Shown here one piece after another: positions 32,160 through 41,769 of a DNA stretch of 64,000 nucleotides. Made by a program: the position numbers and the translations under genes. Position 1 is the first letter of the stretch, and each line of letters opens with the position of its first letter. The stretch is from Onchidella celtica. Taxonomy: Eukaryota; Mollusca; Gastropoda; Systellommatophora; Onchidiidae. Location: NCBI GenBank assembly GCA_963931925.1, contig OZ007579.1, forward strand, positions 49,323,174 to 49,387,173, given 5' to 3'. Below the pieces are notes generated by a model that saw only the letters and a program-made list of their open reading frames with translations, was not told the origin of the DNA and ran no database searches.

Positions 32160-34406
32160 CCCACTCTTGCATGACCTCTCAAAATTTGATAAACTTTGGA
32201 CACAACATGCCTTTTTTGCTCAGAATGAAAAGATCAATAATGTGTTTTTTTTTTAACTCACAAAATTTCGTTACTTTTGATTGGTCCAAAATCTGTGTCC
32301 AATAATGGGCCGCTATGCACGAGAGGGTACGTGTTTTTTTCATTGACATAATACAAGAATACAATACAAAAACAAGACAAAAGCATACAGAATAGAAGCA
32401 ATTTAATGTAATATTTTTAATTTTATATCTTCAAACCTCCTGAATTTTGCAAAGGTCATAAAAAGACGTATCAGAAAAATTTATATATTAACTTTGAACA
32501 TTCGAAAATGCAAAAAAATGGCTCATATTTGAACTTGAAACTGAATCACGGAGTATGGAGTGTCAACAAAGTGTTTCTTATGCCGACAGCATCGAGGGCA
32601 CTTGTTTAACATTTTTGTGGTGTTTTTTTTTTTACACAAAGTACAGGGACGCTGGTCCGGTGCCTTGGTGAGATAATGGCCTATTCCGTCTTAACGGATG
32701 TGAGCGGCACAACTGGCACCATTGTTTTTTTCGACATTCGCAGAGTCCTGCCTGTGATCTTGGTCGCCTTTGCCCGTATGTTGTGGTGACTGACCGCAGT
32801 AAAGCCAGATAGCCCATCTGTATCTTCATCTCTGATAAGCTCTTTCTGTAGAGGAAAGTGGCATTTTTGGTAGCAGTGCGCCCAGAGAAGAGAAATATGG
32901 ACCACCATCACTTCCTCACTCGGATGGTTGGTGGGAAGTAACCAATATTCTGGTCCATCCGGTCAGTTCCTTCCATATTGGCATTGTATTTCTTCACAGC
33001 ATCTGGCATTGGGGTGGATACATGCTGGTTTGCTTATGAAGACCAGCGTCTGGCTTTCTGTGGGATTTCAGTGTTGTACGCAGTTGGGACCATGGAGATT
33101 ACGCTGTTGTGGTTTCAACCACAAGCAGAGTGTCAGATGATTTGCCCAGACGACAATACATGCTGCCTCTTGGTTGTTTTTGATGGCCTCTAAAGTCTTC
33201 AAAGGGCATTTTGGGTTCGTGTAGCATGCACAGTGCCTGATCCATGCATGCCTATTGGCTGGAGCTCATCCATCAAAGACAATGAGGTGAAGAATTTGTC
33301 CATGAAGACTTGAACGTTCAGATTGGGCAGCACACTGAGAAGATCCACCACTCCTGAGCCCCTCATACCCAAACCAGGTTTCATTGTCACTGATTCTTGC
33401 CCTTGGTATGGCCCTAACTGAATGAGGTAACCATCTGGACCGTTGAGACACAACATGTTTATGTGGTAGGCACTGAGGCAGCTGCTGTGCCATCACTTCC
33501 ATCCTCTTCACCAATCATTTGTCTTTGCCCATGCTTTACAGATTGAGGTAGTTACAATGCAAGGGGCAAGCAGCTTGTTTGCGGAAAAAACGCCTATGAC
33601 TCCGCCTTCATCTGCACTGTCAGTCAGCACTTTACAGTCTACAGGTTCTATAATATAGATCCTGACTTCGTCAAAACCTTCCCCATCCTCACCCAAATAT
33701 TCATCAATCATACTTAAGGCCTCATTGACTGTGAATCTGAGGAAGTTGAAAATAGGCAAAAGAGTTAATAAATGCACAGATAAATGTCTGTAAGCACGGA
33801 AAATAGAAGAGAGTGAGGCATTATTTTGGAAGAAGCGAACATTCTTCCTTATATGAGATGTGAATTTGGATCTACACATAAATGAAGGCAAAGAATGTTA
33901 GTGAAAATTGTAGATTATAGTAAGAGGGAGTCATATTGAAGCCATAAAAAAAATACAATCCTAATAAAAACAACATTAATGCACTTAGGTCCAGCCAAAG
34001 CTTGAATAAAAAACACGTGCCCTCTCGTGCATAGTGGTCCAATATTGAATCATAACTTCAGTGATCTGAATTTCAAGGAGAATTTCATAGAAGAAGCAAA
34101 ACATGATATCAAGCTAATCAAGGAGATGCTGTTCTTCCAAATAATGCATAAATCAAAACAATATTTATATTCAATAGGAAGTTACATTACCTTTTAGGCC
34201 GCTGTTTTTCCTCATCCAAGTGCAATGTGTTCACATTCGCCATGTTGAATCAGGGGAAATCACTCAGGATTACTGATGTTATTTGATGTGAGGGAAGAAA
34301 CTAAAGAATCATTTTGGACCAAAATATCTTTACTTATATCATTTTCACTCGTGTTAAGGCAGAAAAACCGACTGTGTCCAAAAATGGATCGCTATGCATG
34401 AATGGG
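32160..34406 (-). mobile_element. piggyBac transposon
   Basis: A 2.25-kb element bounded by TTAA (32156-32159) and TTGA (34407-34410, probably a mutated TTAA). The ends read CCCACTCTTGCATG on the left and CCCATTCATGCATAG on the right, reverse-complemented. Related motifs in inverted orientation lie inside each end: CCCTCTCGTGCATAGCGG (minus strand, 32307-32324) and CCCTCTCGTGCATAGTGG (plus strand, 34020-34037). Length and TTAA target fit piggyBac. It encodes a decayed transposase on the minus strand. Confidence 0.85.
32640..34243 (-). pseudogene. piggyBac transposase, decayed
   Basis: On the minus strand a start MANVNTLHLDEEKQRPKR lies at 34243. Downstream, FTVNEALSMIDEYLGEDGE and CKVLTDSADEGGV (33508-33760) match the acidic piggyBac N-terminus. 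GYLIQLGPYQGQES, GSGVVDLLSVLPN and VQVFMDKFFTSLSLMDEL (33199-33456) match the catalytic-domain block that contains the DKFFTS motif. A cysteine-rich C-terminal part with C-x5-C and C-x2-C spacing is suggested at 32640-32800. The frame changes several times, so it cannot be translated as it stands. Family length is about 550-600 residues, and this span would fit. Confidence 0.82.
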
Positions 34407-34410
34407 TTGA

Positions 34411-34544
34411 CTCACCCAGCAGAAGTCTAAAGGCAGTGCTCTGCAACATTGGGAACAGAAGTGACATCATTACATTGAGTCGCGGTGTACTGAAAACTCC
34501 GATAATATGGAGATTCTGATCACAGCAATCATTTGTATGGGCAT
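34411..34544. other. Spacer between piggyBac and solo LTR
   Basis: Short unannotated host sequence. GGCAT at 34540-34544 is the left target duplication of the next element. Confidence 0.6.
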
Positions 34545-35768
34545 TGTCACGAGTGGAGTGAGCGATAGTTAATAATTACGGGGGGAAAGGAGGAGAGTAA
34601 AATTAACGCACGTAGACAAGTAGGGAAAAGCGTGCATGTTATGAGTGGTGGGGGTCTGAATGAGGCGAGAGCGCTGTATTACTATCACTGCAAGTTAGAA
34701 CGTCCTAAAGAGCGGACGCAAGAGAAAGCCCAGTGGGCGAACATAAGGGGAGCAGTCGGAAGACTAGTGAGAGAGTTTTTTCCAGTGATGACTGGTAGGT
34801 GAAACGATGATTGATAATTATGATTGATGTATTATATTCGTCTATTACCATGATGTAAATAAGTATATTTGAGGAATGTGGAAGTCCTTGATATTGGATA
34901 TAGCAATGTGCGCTATGAGCGAAAGATGTAAGTTAAGTTCATGGATTTGTAGCGAGAGTGAGTATTGTGTACTACGGTGGAGGTGTGTTACCGTAAGATG
35001 TTTGGTGAGTGAAATGTGAACTATTGTGTGTACGCTTCATGAATTGTAATGAGGGGTGAAGTGAATAGAAATGGTATGGTATTATACCAATGTAATGTTA
35101 TTCTTGTAGGTGTCGGGGACGGGCCAAAGAGCCACCTCGGTGAGCACAGGGGATAGGCCAGTATAGGGCCGGAGGCCACACATAGGCCAAGAGTGAGGCT
35201 GTCGGTGCAGGACAGTAGAGGCACATAAAGTCTTGGCAGTCTGGCCACGGACAGGGACGTAGATATGAGCGTGAATGTGCTAATGTACTTTTGCCATGTT
35301 GACGGGCTATTGAAATGATAATGTACTATTGCCATGTTGATGGGCTATTGAAATGATAATGTACTATTGCCATGTTGATGGGCTATTGAAATGATAATGT
35401 GCTATTGCCCTGCTGAGGTGCTAGTGGAATGCTAAGGTGTTATGGCAGTGGGAAGGTGATATTGAGAGACTGCGGTGCCAGTGAATTATTAATGTGCTAT
35501 TAAGACCCTGAGGGGAGAGGCTGGGGCCGGGGTGTCTTTGGGAAGTGACTGCCGGGTTGTGGATCCGAGGAGGAGTGCATGTGGGAATAAGGCCGTTGTG
35601 CGGCAGTTGAATTCAATAGTATAATGTATGTAGTTGCGCTGTTGTCTGTATAATTATGTTTAATGGATGTGTGAGTCTGATGTGTTGTTCTGTTGGGTGT
35701 TATGCTTGTCGTTCGTGATTGTTGTCAGGTCATAACTTATTACATCTCCCGGTCTGGGATTTGTGACA
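34545..35768 (+). mobile_element. Solo LTR of family A
   Basis: A full 1,224-bp LTR of family A in plus orientation (TGTCACGAGTGG to TTTGTGACA), flanked by the exact 5-bp repeat GGCAT (34540-34544 and 35769-35773). It has three copies of the 38-bp unit at about 35282-35400. No internal region is attached. Confidence 0.93.
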
Positions 35769-35878
35769 GGCATGATATATGTAAAGAAGTCAATCCTAAT
35801 GAACAGATTGCTAGCTGGACAGCTTTAGATTTGCTTCTGTGAGTGGTGAAATGGAAGCTGCAGGAGAGTTTGAATAAC

Positions 35879-36085
35879 TTTATTCTGACATTAAGAATCT
35901 TTCTAATCATTTCAATTGCTAGATGCGAAAGAAATTTCTCAAATCTGAAATTAATCAAAATGTACAAGAGATCTAAGAAAGCTAAGAAAGACCGAGTAAC
36001 CTAGCAGTACTGTCAGTTGAGAAATAATTCACTGTTAATACTGTTATTGAAAAATTTGCACTAATTAAAACCAGGCAATTTTAAA
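35879..36085 (+). pseudogene. hAT transposase C-terminal dimerisation fragment
   Basis: Translation gives ILTLRIFLIISIARCERNFS, then NLKLIKMYKRSKKAKKDRVT. This matches the hAT dimerisation domain (pattern lP-s-a-CERsFS-LKlIK-R-s-m...RL-nLa-l). In-frame stops follow the RVT codon and occur near the end, so it is dead. It is probably the tail of a ZMYM1-like hAT transposase. Confidence 0.72.
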
Positions 36086-36369
36086 TAATTTTAGGTATAT
36101 TAGCATTAAATATATTTTTCTCTGATTGCGTCAGTTGTTCTTAAAATACAATTAGATGAGGTACCTGGCAAACCCCAGGGGTAAGCGGGTGTTCCCACCC
36201 TTCTCGCCATCCTTCTCCGTTCTAGGCAATATTAGCCAGAATAATCTACAGTCTTTCTTCCGAATTCATGCTCAGCAGATCATTACGCATCAACTGAAAG
36301 GTTGTCAAATACAGACTCCTCGTGCTGCTGGCATTTCAAAGGGAGCACAGATATAATTATTATGAAAAA
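36086..36369. other. No gene recognised
   Basis: Short open stretch without motif, lying between the hAT and mariner remnants. Confidence 0.45.
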
Positions 36370-36760
36370 TTAACGGGACTGTTCTGATTTTTCAATAAGC
36401 ATACAACTTACATAATAATGCCTGCAATATTCCTCATCAAATCCCTCGAAGTAATCCCTTCCTGCATTTAAACATCGATTCCGGTGGGTGTGACCGCTTT
36501 GGAAACATTGCTGGATCTCATCCTTTGGGATGCTGTCGAGGGCCTTTGACGATGCTCCTTGGATCTCCTCATTGTCGTGGAAGCGCTTCCCTTTCAGTGA
36601 CATTTTAGGCTTTGAGAACAAGAAATAGTCAAAGGGTCCCAGGTCAGGGGAATACGGGGGGTGACGTATAAAATTACTGTCATTCTGTCGGAAGCAAGGT
36701 ATTGCTGCACACGTAAAGCTTTATGAGGGGTTGCATTGTCATGCTGGAAGAACATTATTT
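36370..36760 (-). pseudogene. mariner transposase C-terminal fragment
   Basis: On the minus strand: FFQHDNATPHKALRVQQY, then PPYSPDLGPFDYFLFSKPK, then MSLKGKRFHDNEEIQGASSK and DYFEGFDEEY. The HDNA-PH aspartate and the SPDL-P-DYFLF aspartate are the second and third members of the mariner catalytic triad. A frameshift separates the HDNA part from the YSPDL part. The N-terminal half is missing. Confidence 0.85.
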
Positions 36761-36779
36761 TTCAACTATTCTGGATCAC

Positions 36780-37270
36780 GTCGAAACTGATCTAACAAAA
36801 TAATGCTCTTGATACAGGCAACCAGTATCAGCTGAGAAGCGTCAGCACAGACTCTACGGTAAATTTAACTCTGTTAATTGTGTATTATCGTCACCACATT
36901 TTTTTATTTTTTTTGTGCTCTTAACGCAGACGATAAATTGTGAAGTATAGTAAAAATTATAAACAATGACACATTCCCCTTTCACAAGTGCATTTATAAA
37001 TTAACAGAACACCAAAATAAGTGTAATGAAGACATACGGTGTAATTATAATTGGAAACATTTTTTTTAATAACAAAGAAATTTTAAAATAAAAATAACAG
37101 AAAATAGAGTCAGCTATCAATTTTCCTGATAAGTTTGATGGCATCCTTCAATGTTGTAGTCTGTTCTTTGACAAGAGCTGGCTGATGTGCTAATGTCTTG
37201 GCGAAGCTGTTGCAAAACTCCATTTATGTTGGCTTTCATTTGCATGACAGAAATGGGCCTTTAATTGTTT
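36780..37270. other. No gene recognised
   Basis: AT-rich sequence with T-runs. No mariner terminal repeat was identified. Confidence 0.45.
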
Positions 37271-37274
37271 TTAA

Positions 37275-37690
37275 ATCGGAGGGGACTGAAACACAAACTG
37301 TTTGCCACTCATTAATTAAGCTAGTGTAAAAAGAGGACTCTTCAGCTGATATTTAAAAGTCATACATTTTCAGTATCTCTCAAATGCAGAGGCAGAGAAT
37401 TCCAAAGCTGAGACCATTAAGAATTTTAAGCTTTTTAGTGTCTACAGATGATCTAAGATGTCGTGGTGGTACATAAGGAGCCAAAAGTTAAATACGTTGG
37501 TGCGTTTTTGTACATTGTGCCACAAGGCAGCCAGTTTATACATTTTTCGTTTTTCTACCGGTAGCCAGTGCAAGCATTATTTTGTACTACTTGAAGTTTT
37601 TCCAATTTCTCTTCTGCTGTAATCCAGCAAGTAGTGAGTTACAGTAGTTCCCAAGACGAGCGACTTTTCCAATAAAGTTGAACTGTCAGT
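37275..37690 (-). pseudogene. CR1/L2-type LINE, RT C-terminal fragment
   Basis: On the minus strand three frames in succession give GNYCNSLLAGLQQK, KLEKLQVVQNNACTGYR, PPRHLRSSVDTKKLKIL and LWNSLPLHLRDTENV. These match the end of CR1/L2-clade ORF2 in the correct order (DYCNSLLAGLP, LQRVQNAAARL, RHLRSS, LWNSLPLHLR). Several frameshifts show it is old. Confidence 0.78.
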
Positions 37691-37917
37691 CGAAATAGTG
37701 TGCCTTACTAACTTTTACTTTACTTGCCATCATCAACCTTTTCTAGAAGTATCACTGTAACTATAGCTGCATGTGCTCAACGTTGAACGTCTGTGGTATT
37801 TTTTGCTTTTTTTACTTATTAAAGTAATATACATGCTCAGTTATCTGACACCCCCACCCCCTCCCGTGGATAATTGGGAAAGCAATCGATTCTTTTAGTA
37901 CTTTTCAATTAAAGTAA

Positions 37918-38470
37918 TCAGTGACAGCGATTACTGAAACTATGCAATACCGCCCACCCCCAATGAGCCATAGGCTGATTGGTTCGTATCTTCAAAAATG
38001 CGTTGTTCTGATTGGATTTCAGAGGTGCAGTGGAATATAAATAACACCATTCAAATACACACTGCGTGGAAGAGTTGGCGTCTGGTGGCTTCAACTCCAG
38101 GAGGTGTTTGAATTTAACGCCTATGATTTTAAGAGCCTCTGTGTAAAGAGGTACTGGTGTGCCATTGGTCCCATCTTCATGTCCCCGACCACGAAGGGTG
38201 TCCTTCCACTCCTCGTCAAAGGTCAACTTGAAGGAGATGTTTCGATCCGGAGTGTACTTGAGACAGCGAATGTCTACAACATGTGGATCACCACGTCCAC
38301 GTCCAAGCCTTATACTCTTACATGGCCCCAACTTGGAGTAGTCCTTGAAGAAAATGTGGTCCAGATACTTGACTTCAAAGGGTGTCCACATAGAGTCAAA
38401 TATCTCCTTTCTATCTTCATCTGCTAGAGAATTGCATGCCAGCCCTTTGCAGGTGCGACTGCAAGGTTCC
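37918..38470 (-). CDS. Unrecognised conserved-looking reading frame
   Basis: A 157-codon frame from the ATG at 38391. The frame stays open upstream of that ATG to about 38470 and adds PCSRTCKGLACNSLADEDRK, so the ATG need not be the start. Notable are a C-x3-C-x4-C cluster followed by an EDRKEIFDSMW helix-like stretch. After it come KYLDHIFFKDYSK, GDPHVVDIRCLKY, DEEWKDTLRGRG and PLYTEALKIIGVKFKHLLEL. I have the impression that related frames recur in invertebrate genomes as repeated uncharacterised proteins, but I cannot name a family. The last 40 residues may be intronic. It could be a host exon or part of a transposon. Confidence 0.45.
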
Positions 38471-38659
38471 TGGAATGGATATTGGAGTTTTAATCATTCG
38501 GCGATTAAAGGCAGTTTTCTTCATCAATGTTATTTCGGGCTTCACAAGGACACTGCTGACGTTCTGCTGTATAATAATGACTGAAAAAAAGTGCATTTTG
38601 AAAATGTTGTCACTTAGGAGGTTTTTGCACGACGGCAACGATATTCAACTATCACTTTA

Positions 38660-39420
38660 GTAGATCAAATTATTTTGAATTTCAAATTACATGTAGATGG
38701 ATGTTTTTCCTGCTGTGGAAATATATAAGTACTTTGTAAATATAATAAGAATTAAATGTTTAGTTTTACAAATAGTAATGCAAATTTAAATTAAGACTGT
38801 TTTTCAATATAGGCTATATATTTTAGTACGTATATTACTATTAGAACAAAGAACAGAAGAAAAAAAATCGCAAATCTGTTCTTTTTTTTTAAAGAGCGGC
38901 ACGTATTTCTAATCGGGCTTAGGGTTTTCCCCAATGAGTACAAAAACTACGCATTGCTTTGTACATCTACTGACAAAATCTTTAGCCTTATGATAGACGT
39001 AGGAAAATAGAGGCACTTTGATTTAGAAAATAGGAATGTGGTCTTTTCTGAAAGTTGGCAGGGACACTGCTATTGGGGAATGGTCAAAGGGGTCTTTTCA
39101 AGTTGATAAAAAACATATTTGCGTTCAAGGTATCAAAACATTAATTTTGAAAGAAAGTATTAAAACCGTAGGGCTGTAGTTTAGATTTAAAGTTTTCTTT
39201 GAAATAACAGATTAGTATTATTAACTTTAGACCAGATGCCTGTGATAATATCTGAGCTTGCCCATCCGCGCTGAACAAATTTCACGGGAGATTATAACAA
39301 TGTTTAACTTTAATTTATCTTATATCCAAAGCAGCTAAATTCTACTTTAACTGACTTTAAGTCTCCCCATTTAGTTTAGTGGGGCGACATCTCTGCAAGG
39401 AGGTTCTTGGACATTGGGTA
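38660..39420. other. No gene recognised
   Basis: AT-rich sequence without support for a feature. Confidence 0.5.
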
Positions 39421-39429
39421 GATTGCAAA

Positions 39430-39930
39430 TTTGCAGGTAGGTAGGTGGTTAGGTATGTAGGTAGGTAAGTCATTGGTCAGGTAGGTAGGTAGATAGTTTG
39501 ATAGGTTGGCAGTTAGGTAAGTAGTTAGATAGGTAGGTAGGTAAGTAGGTAGACAGGTAGTCAGTGGTTAGGTAGGTTGGTAGTTAGGTAAGTTGGTAGT
39601 TGGTAGTTAGATAGGTAGGTGGATAGGTAGGTAGGTAGGTCAGTAGTTGGGTGGGTAGATGGTTAGTTGGTAGGTAGGTGGTTAGGTAGGCAGACAGGTA
39701 GGTAGTTGGTTATGCTGGTACGTAGGTAGGTAGATAGGTAATTAGATAAGTGGTTAGGTAGACATGTAGATAGGTAGGTAGGTCAGTGATTAGGTGGATG
39801 ATTAGGTAGGCAGGCAGGTAGGTGGTTAAGTAAGTAAGTAGGCGATAGGTTGGTAGGTAGGTAGGTAAGTAGGTGGTTAGCTAAGTAGGTGGTTGGGTAG
39901 GTAGGTGGTTAGGTAAACTGGTAGATTAAG
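39430..39930. repeat. (TAGG)n degenerate tetranucleotide tract
   Basis: About 500 bp of TAGG, TAGT and TTAGG-like steps with many imperfections. It is not the TTAGGG telomere repeat. Confidence 0.9.
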
Positions 39931-40883
39931 TATATTATTACATGTGTATACGTCTTCATAAATTGTATCTATTGGAATATCCACAGTGGAAGATTTGGTG
40001 AACCAGGAGTATGACTAACACCTTCAGTGGAGTTATTTCTCTGTCAAAGGTAAGACACTCATTAAGTCAGTAAAAGTTTGTACACTGATGGGCAGGACCT
40101 GGGAATGGCACGAACACGTCTTTTTTTTTAAAAACGAGCAATTGGATTATTCTAATTATCGATTATTTATCACAAGTTATCACATGAATCGCGTTCTCAC
40201 CTGAAGCAGGGGCGATAACTAATAATTTAAAAAAACGCGTTTTCTTACCGCCCTTACTAAAGAGTGAATAAACTATAATTACAAGTACATTAAATGTTTC
40301 AACCATCCCCAGCTCACATTCTATCTCTGGTTTAGTTTTAACGGAGGATGCATGAGAACATGAGTAGACATGAGATCTCTCATAAGAGTACTAGGCAAAA
40401 CCGGTGGGAAAATAACTTAAAAATGAATCAAGAAGGAAAGTTCGAGAAAGCAGAAGTCAAAAACAGGTCAACAGCCGTCGTAATTTTTTGTCTTCTTATC
40501 ATAATGTTTTGTTTTTTTTTTCAGATTGCAAGAAAATGATTATAGAAGATCATTTTTCATAAAGGAAATGTTGCTTTTGGTTGTTGTTGTTTCTGTGTGT
40601 GTGTGGACTGTGCAACGTGTTAAATTCTTATCCTTAGTGTTGTACTATCCTGGGACACTTAATTGTATCCATTTTGCACGAGCACTTGGATAATTGAAAA
40701 ACTTGCTATGTCCCTTCTTTATCCGAAGTTTTAACTGAACACTTTCAAGTTGTAGCAACTACTGTTACACCGCGTCTTGCCCTATTTTGGATGACTATCT
40801 GAAAGGGGCCATAACTCATGCAAAATTGACTTGCCAGTTTGGTAAAACGTTCTGCAACTATTCACTGTCATGATTTAATTCAG
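39931..40883. other. No gene recognised
   Basis: No supported coding region. A (TG)n-like run lies near 40594-40606. Confidence 0.5.
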
Positions 40884-40894
40884 AGTACTGGATT

Positions 40895-41749
40895 TTGCGG
40901 AAAACTACAGAGGATGCACCAAGAGGCATCAGATGGACACTCTTCGACAACCTAGAGGATTTGGACTTTGCGGATGACCTTGCGCTATTGTCACATAGTC
41001 ACCAACACATGCAAGATAAGGCGCAGAGACTACATAATTTTGGATGCAAAGTAGGCCTTCGGATTAGCCAGAAGAAGACAGAGATTATGACCCTAAATGT
41101 AGACACTCCAGCACCAGTGCAAGTAGATGACAAGAACCTCACCATGACGGACAAATTTAAATACCTTGGTAGCATTATCAGACCAGAGGGTGGCACAAAG
41201 GAGGACATCCAAAGTAGGCTGGGAAATGCAAGGGCTGTCTTTCAAAGTATGAGCAACATCTGGAAATCGACACAATACGGCATCAACACCAAGATCAGAC
41301 TGTACCAAAGCTGTGTCCTATCCACACTCCTGTATGGATCAGAGTGTTGGCGAATGACAGAAGGTGACCTCGCCAAGTTGTCTTCCTTCCACACCACATG
41401 TCTTCGTAGGATTCTCCGCATCTTTTGGCCAAACAAGATTTCTAATCAGGAACTACTAAGGCGATGCAAGCAAGAAGAAATAGCCAACATCATCACGAAG
41501 AGACGATGGAGATGGCTTGGACACGTGCTGCGAAAGGAAGCAAATTCTATAACCAAAACAGCACTTCAGTGGACACCGGAGGGACGGCGCAAGCGAGGCA
41601 GACCCAAGGCAACCTGGCGGAGAACAATCGAGGCAGAGATGAAATCCTTCAATCACTCATGGGGAACTCTCGCAAAGATGGCCCAGGACAGACAGGGCTG
41701 GAGATCCTTTGTTGCTGCCCTAAGCACCAGTGGGTGCAACAGGAAATAG
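40895..41749 (+). pseudogene. LINE RT C-terminal half
   Basis: An open frame of 284 codons: DLDFADDLALLSH is the catalytic FADD box, then CKVGLRISQKKTEIM, KFKYLGSIIRPEGGT, LYQSCVLSTLLYGSECW, RWRWLGHVLRK and a GRRKRGRPKATW basic stretch. This is the usual layout after motif C in RTE/Proto2-like LINEs. The first two codons lie in the target duplication, so the ATG at 40895 is accidental. Endonuclease and RT motifs A and B are absent through 5' truncation. Confidence 0.9.
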
Positions 41750-41756
41750 TAGTAGT
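40897..41756 (+). mobile_element. 5'-truncated LINE with (TAG)n tail
   Basis: The 3' end of a second LINE family, flanked by the 13-bp duplication AGTACTGGATTTT (40884-40896 and 41757-41769) and ending in a TAGTAGTAG tail. The intact duplication and open frame indicate a fairly recent insertion. Confidence 0.9.
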
Positions 41757-41769
41757 AGTACTGGATTTT

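Noticed and set aside
39430-39930. Interstitial telomere repeat
   Set aside because: The unit is TAGG with TAGT variants, not TTAGGG.
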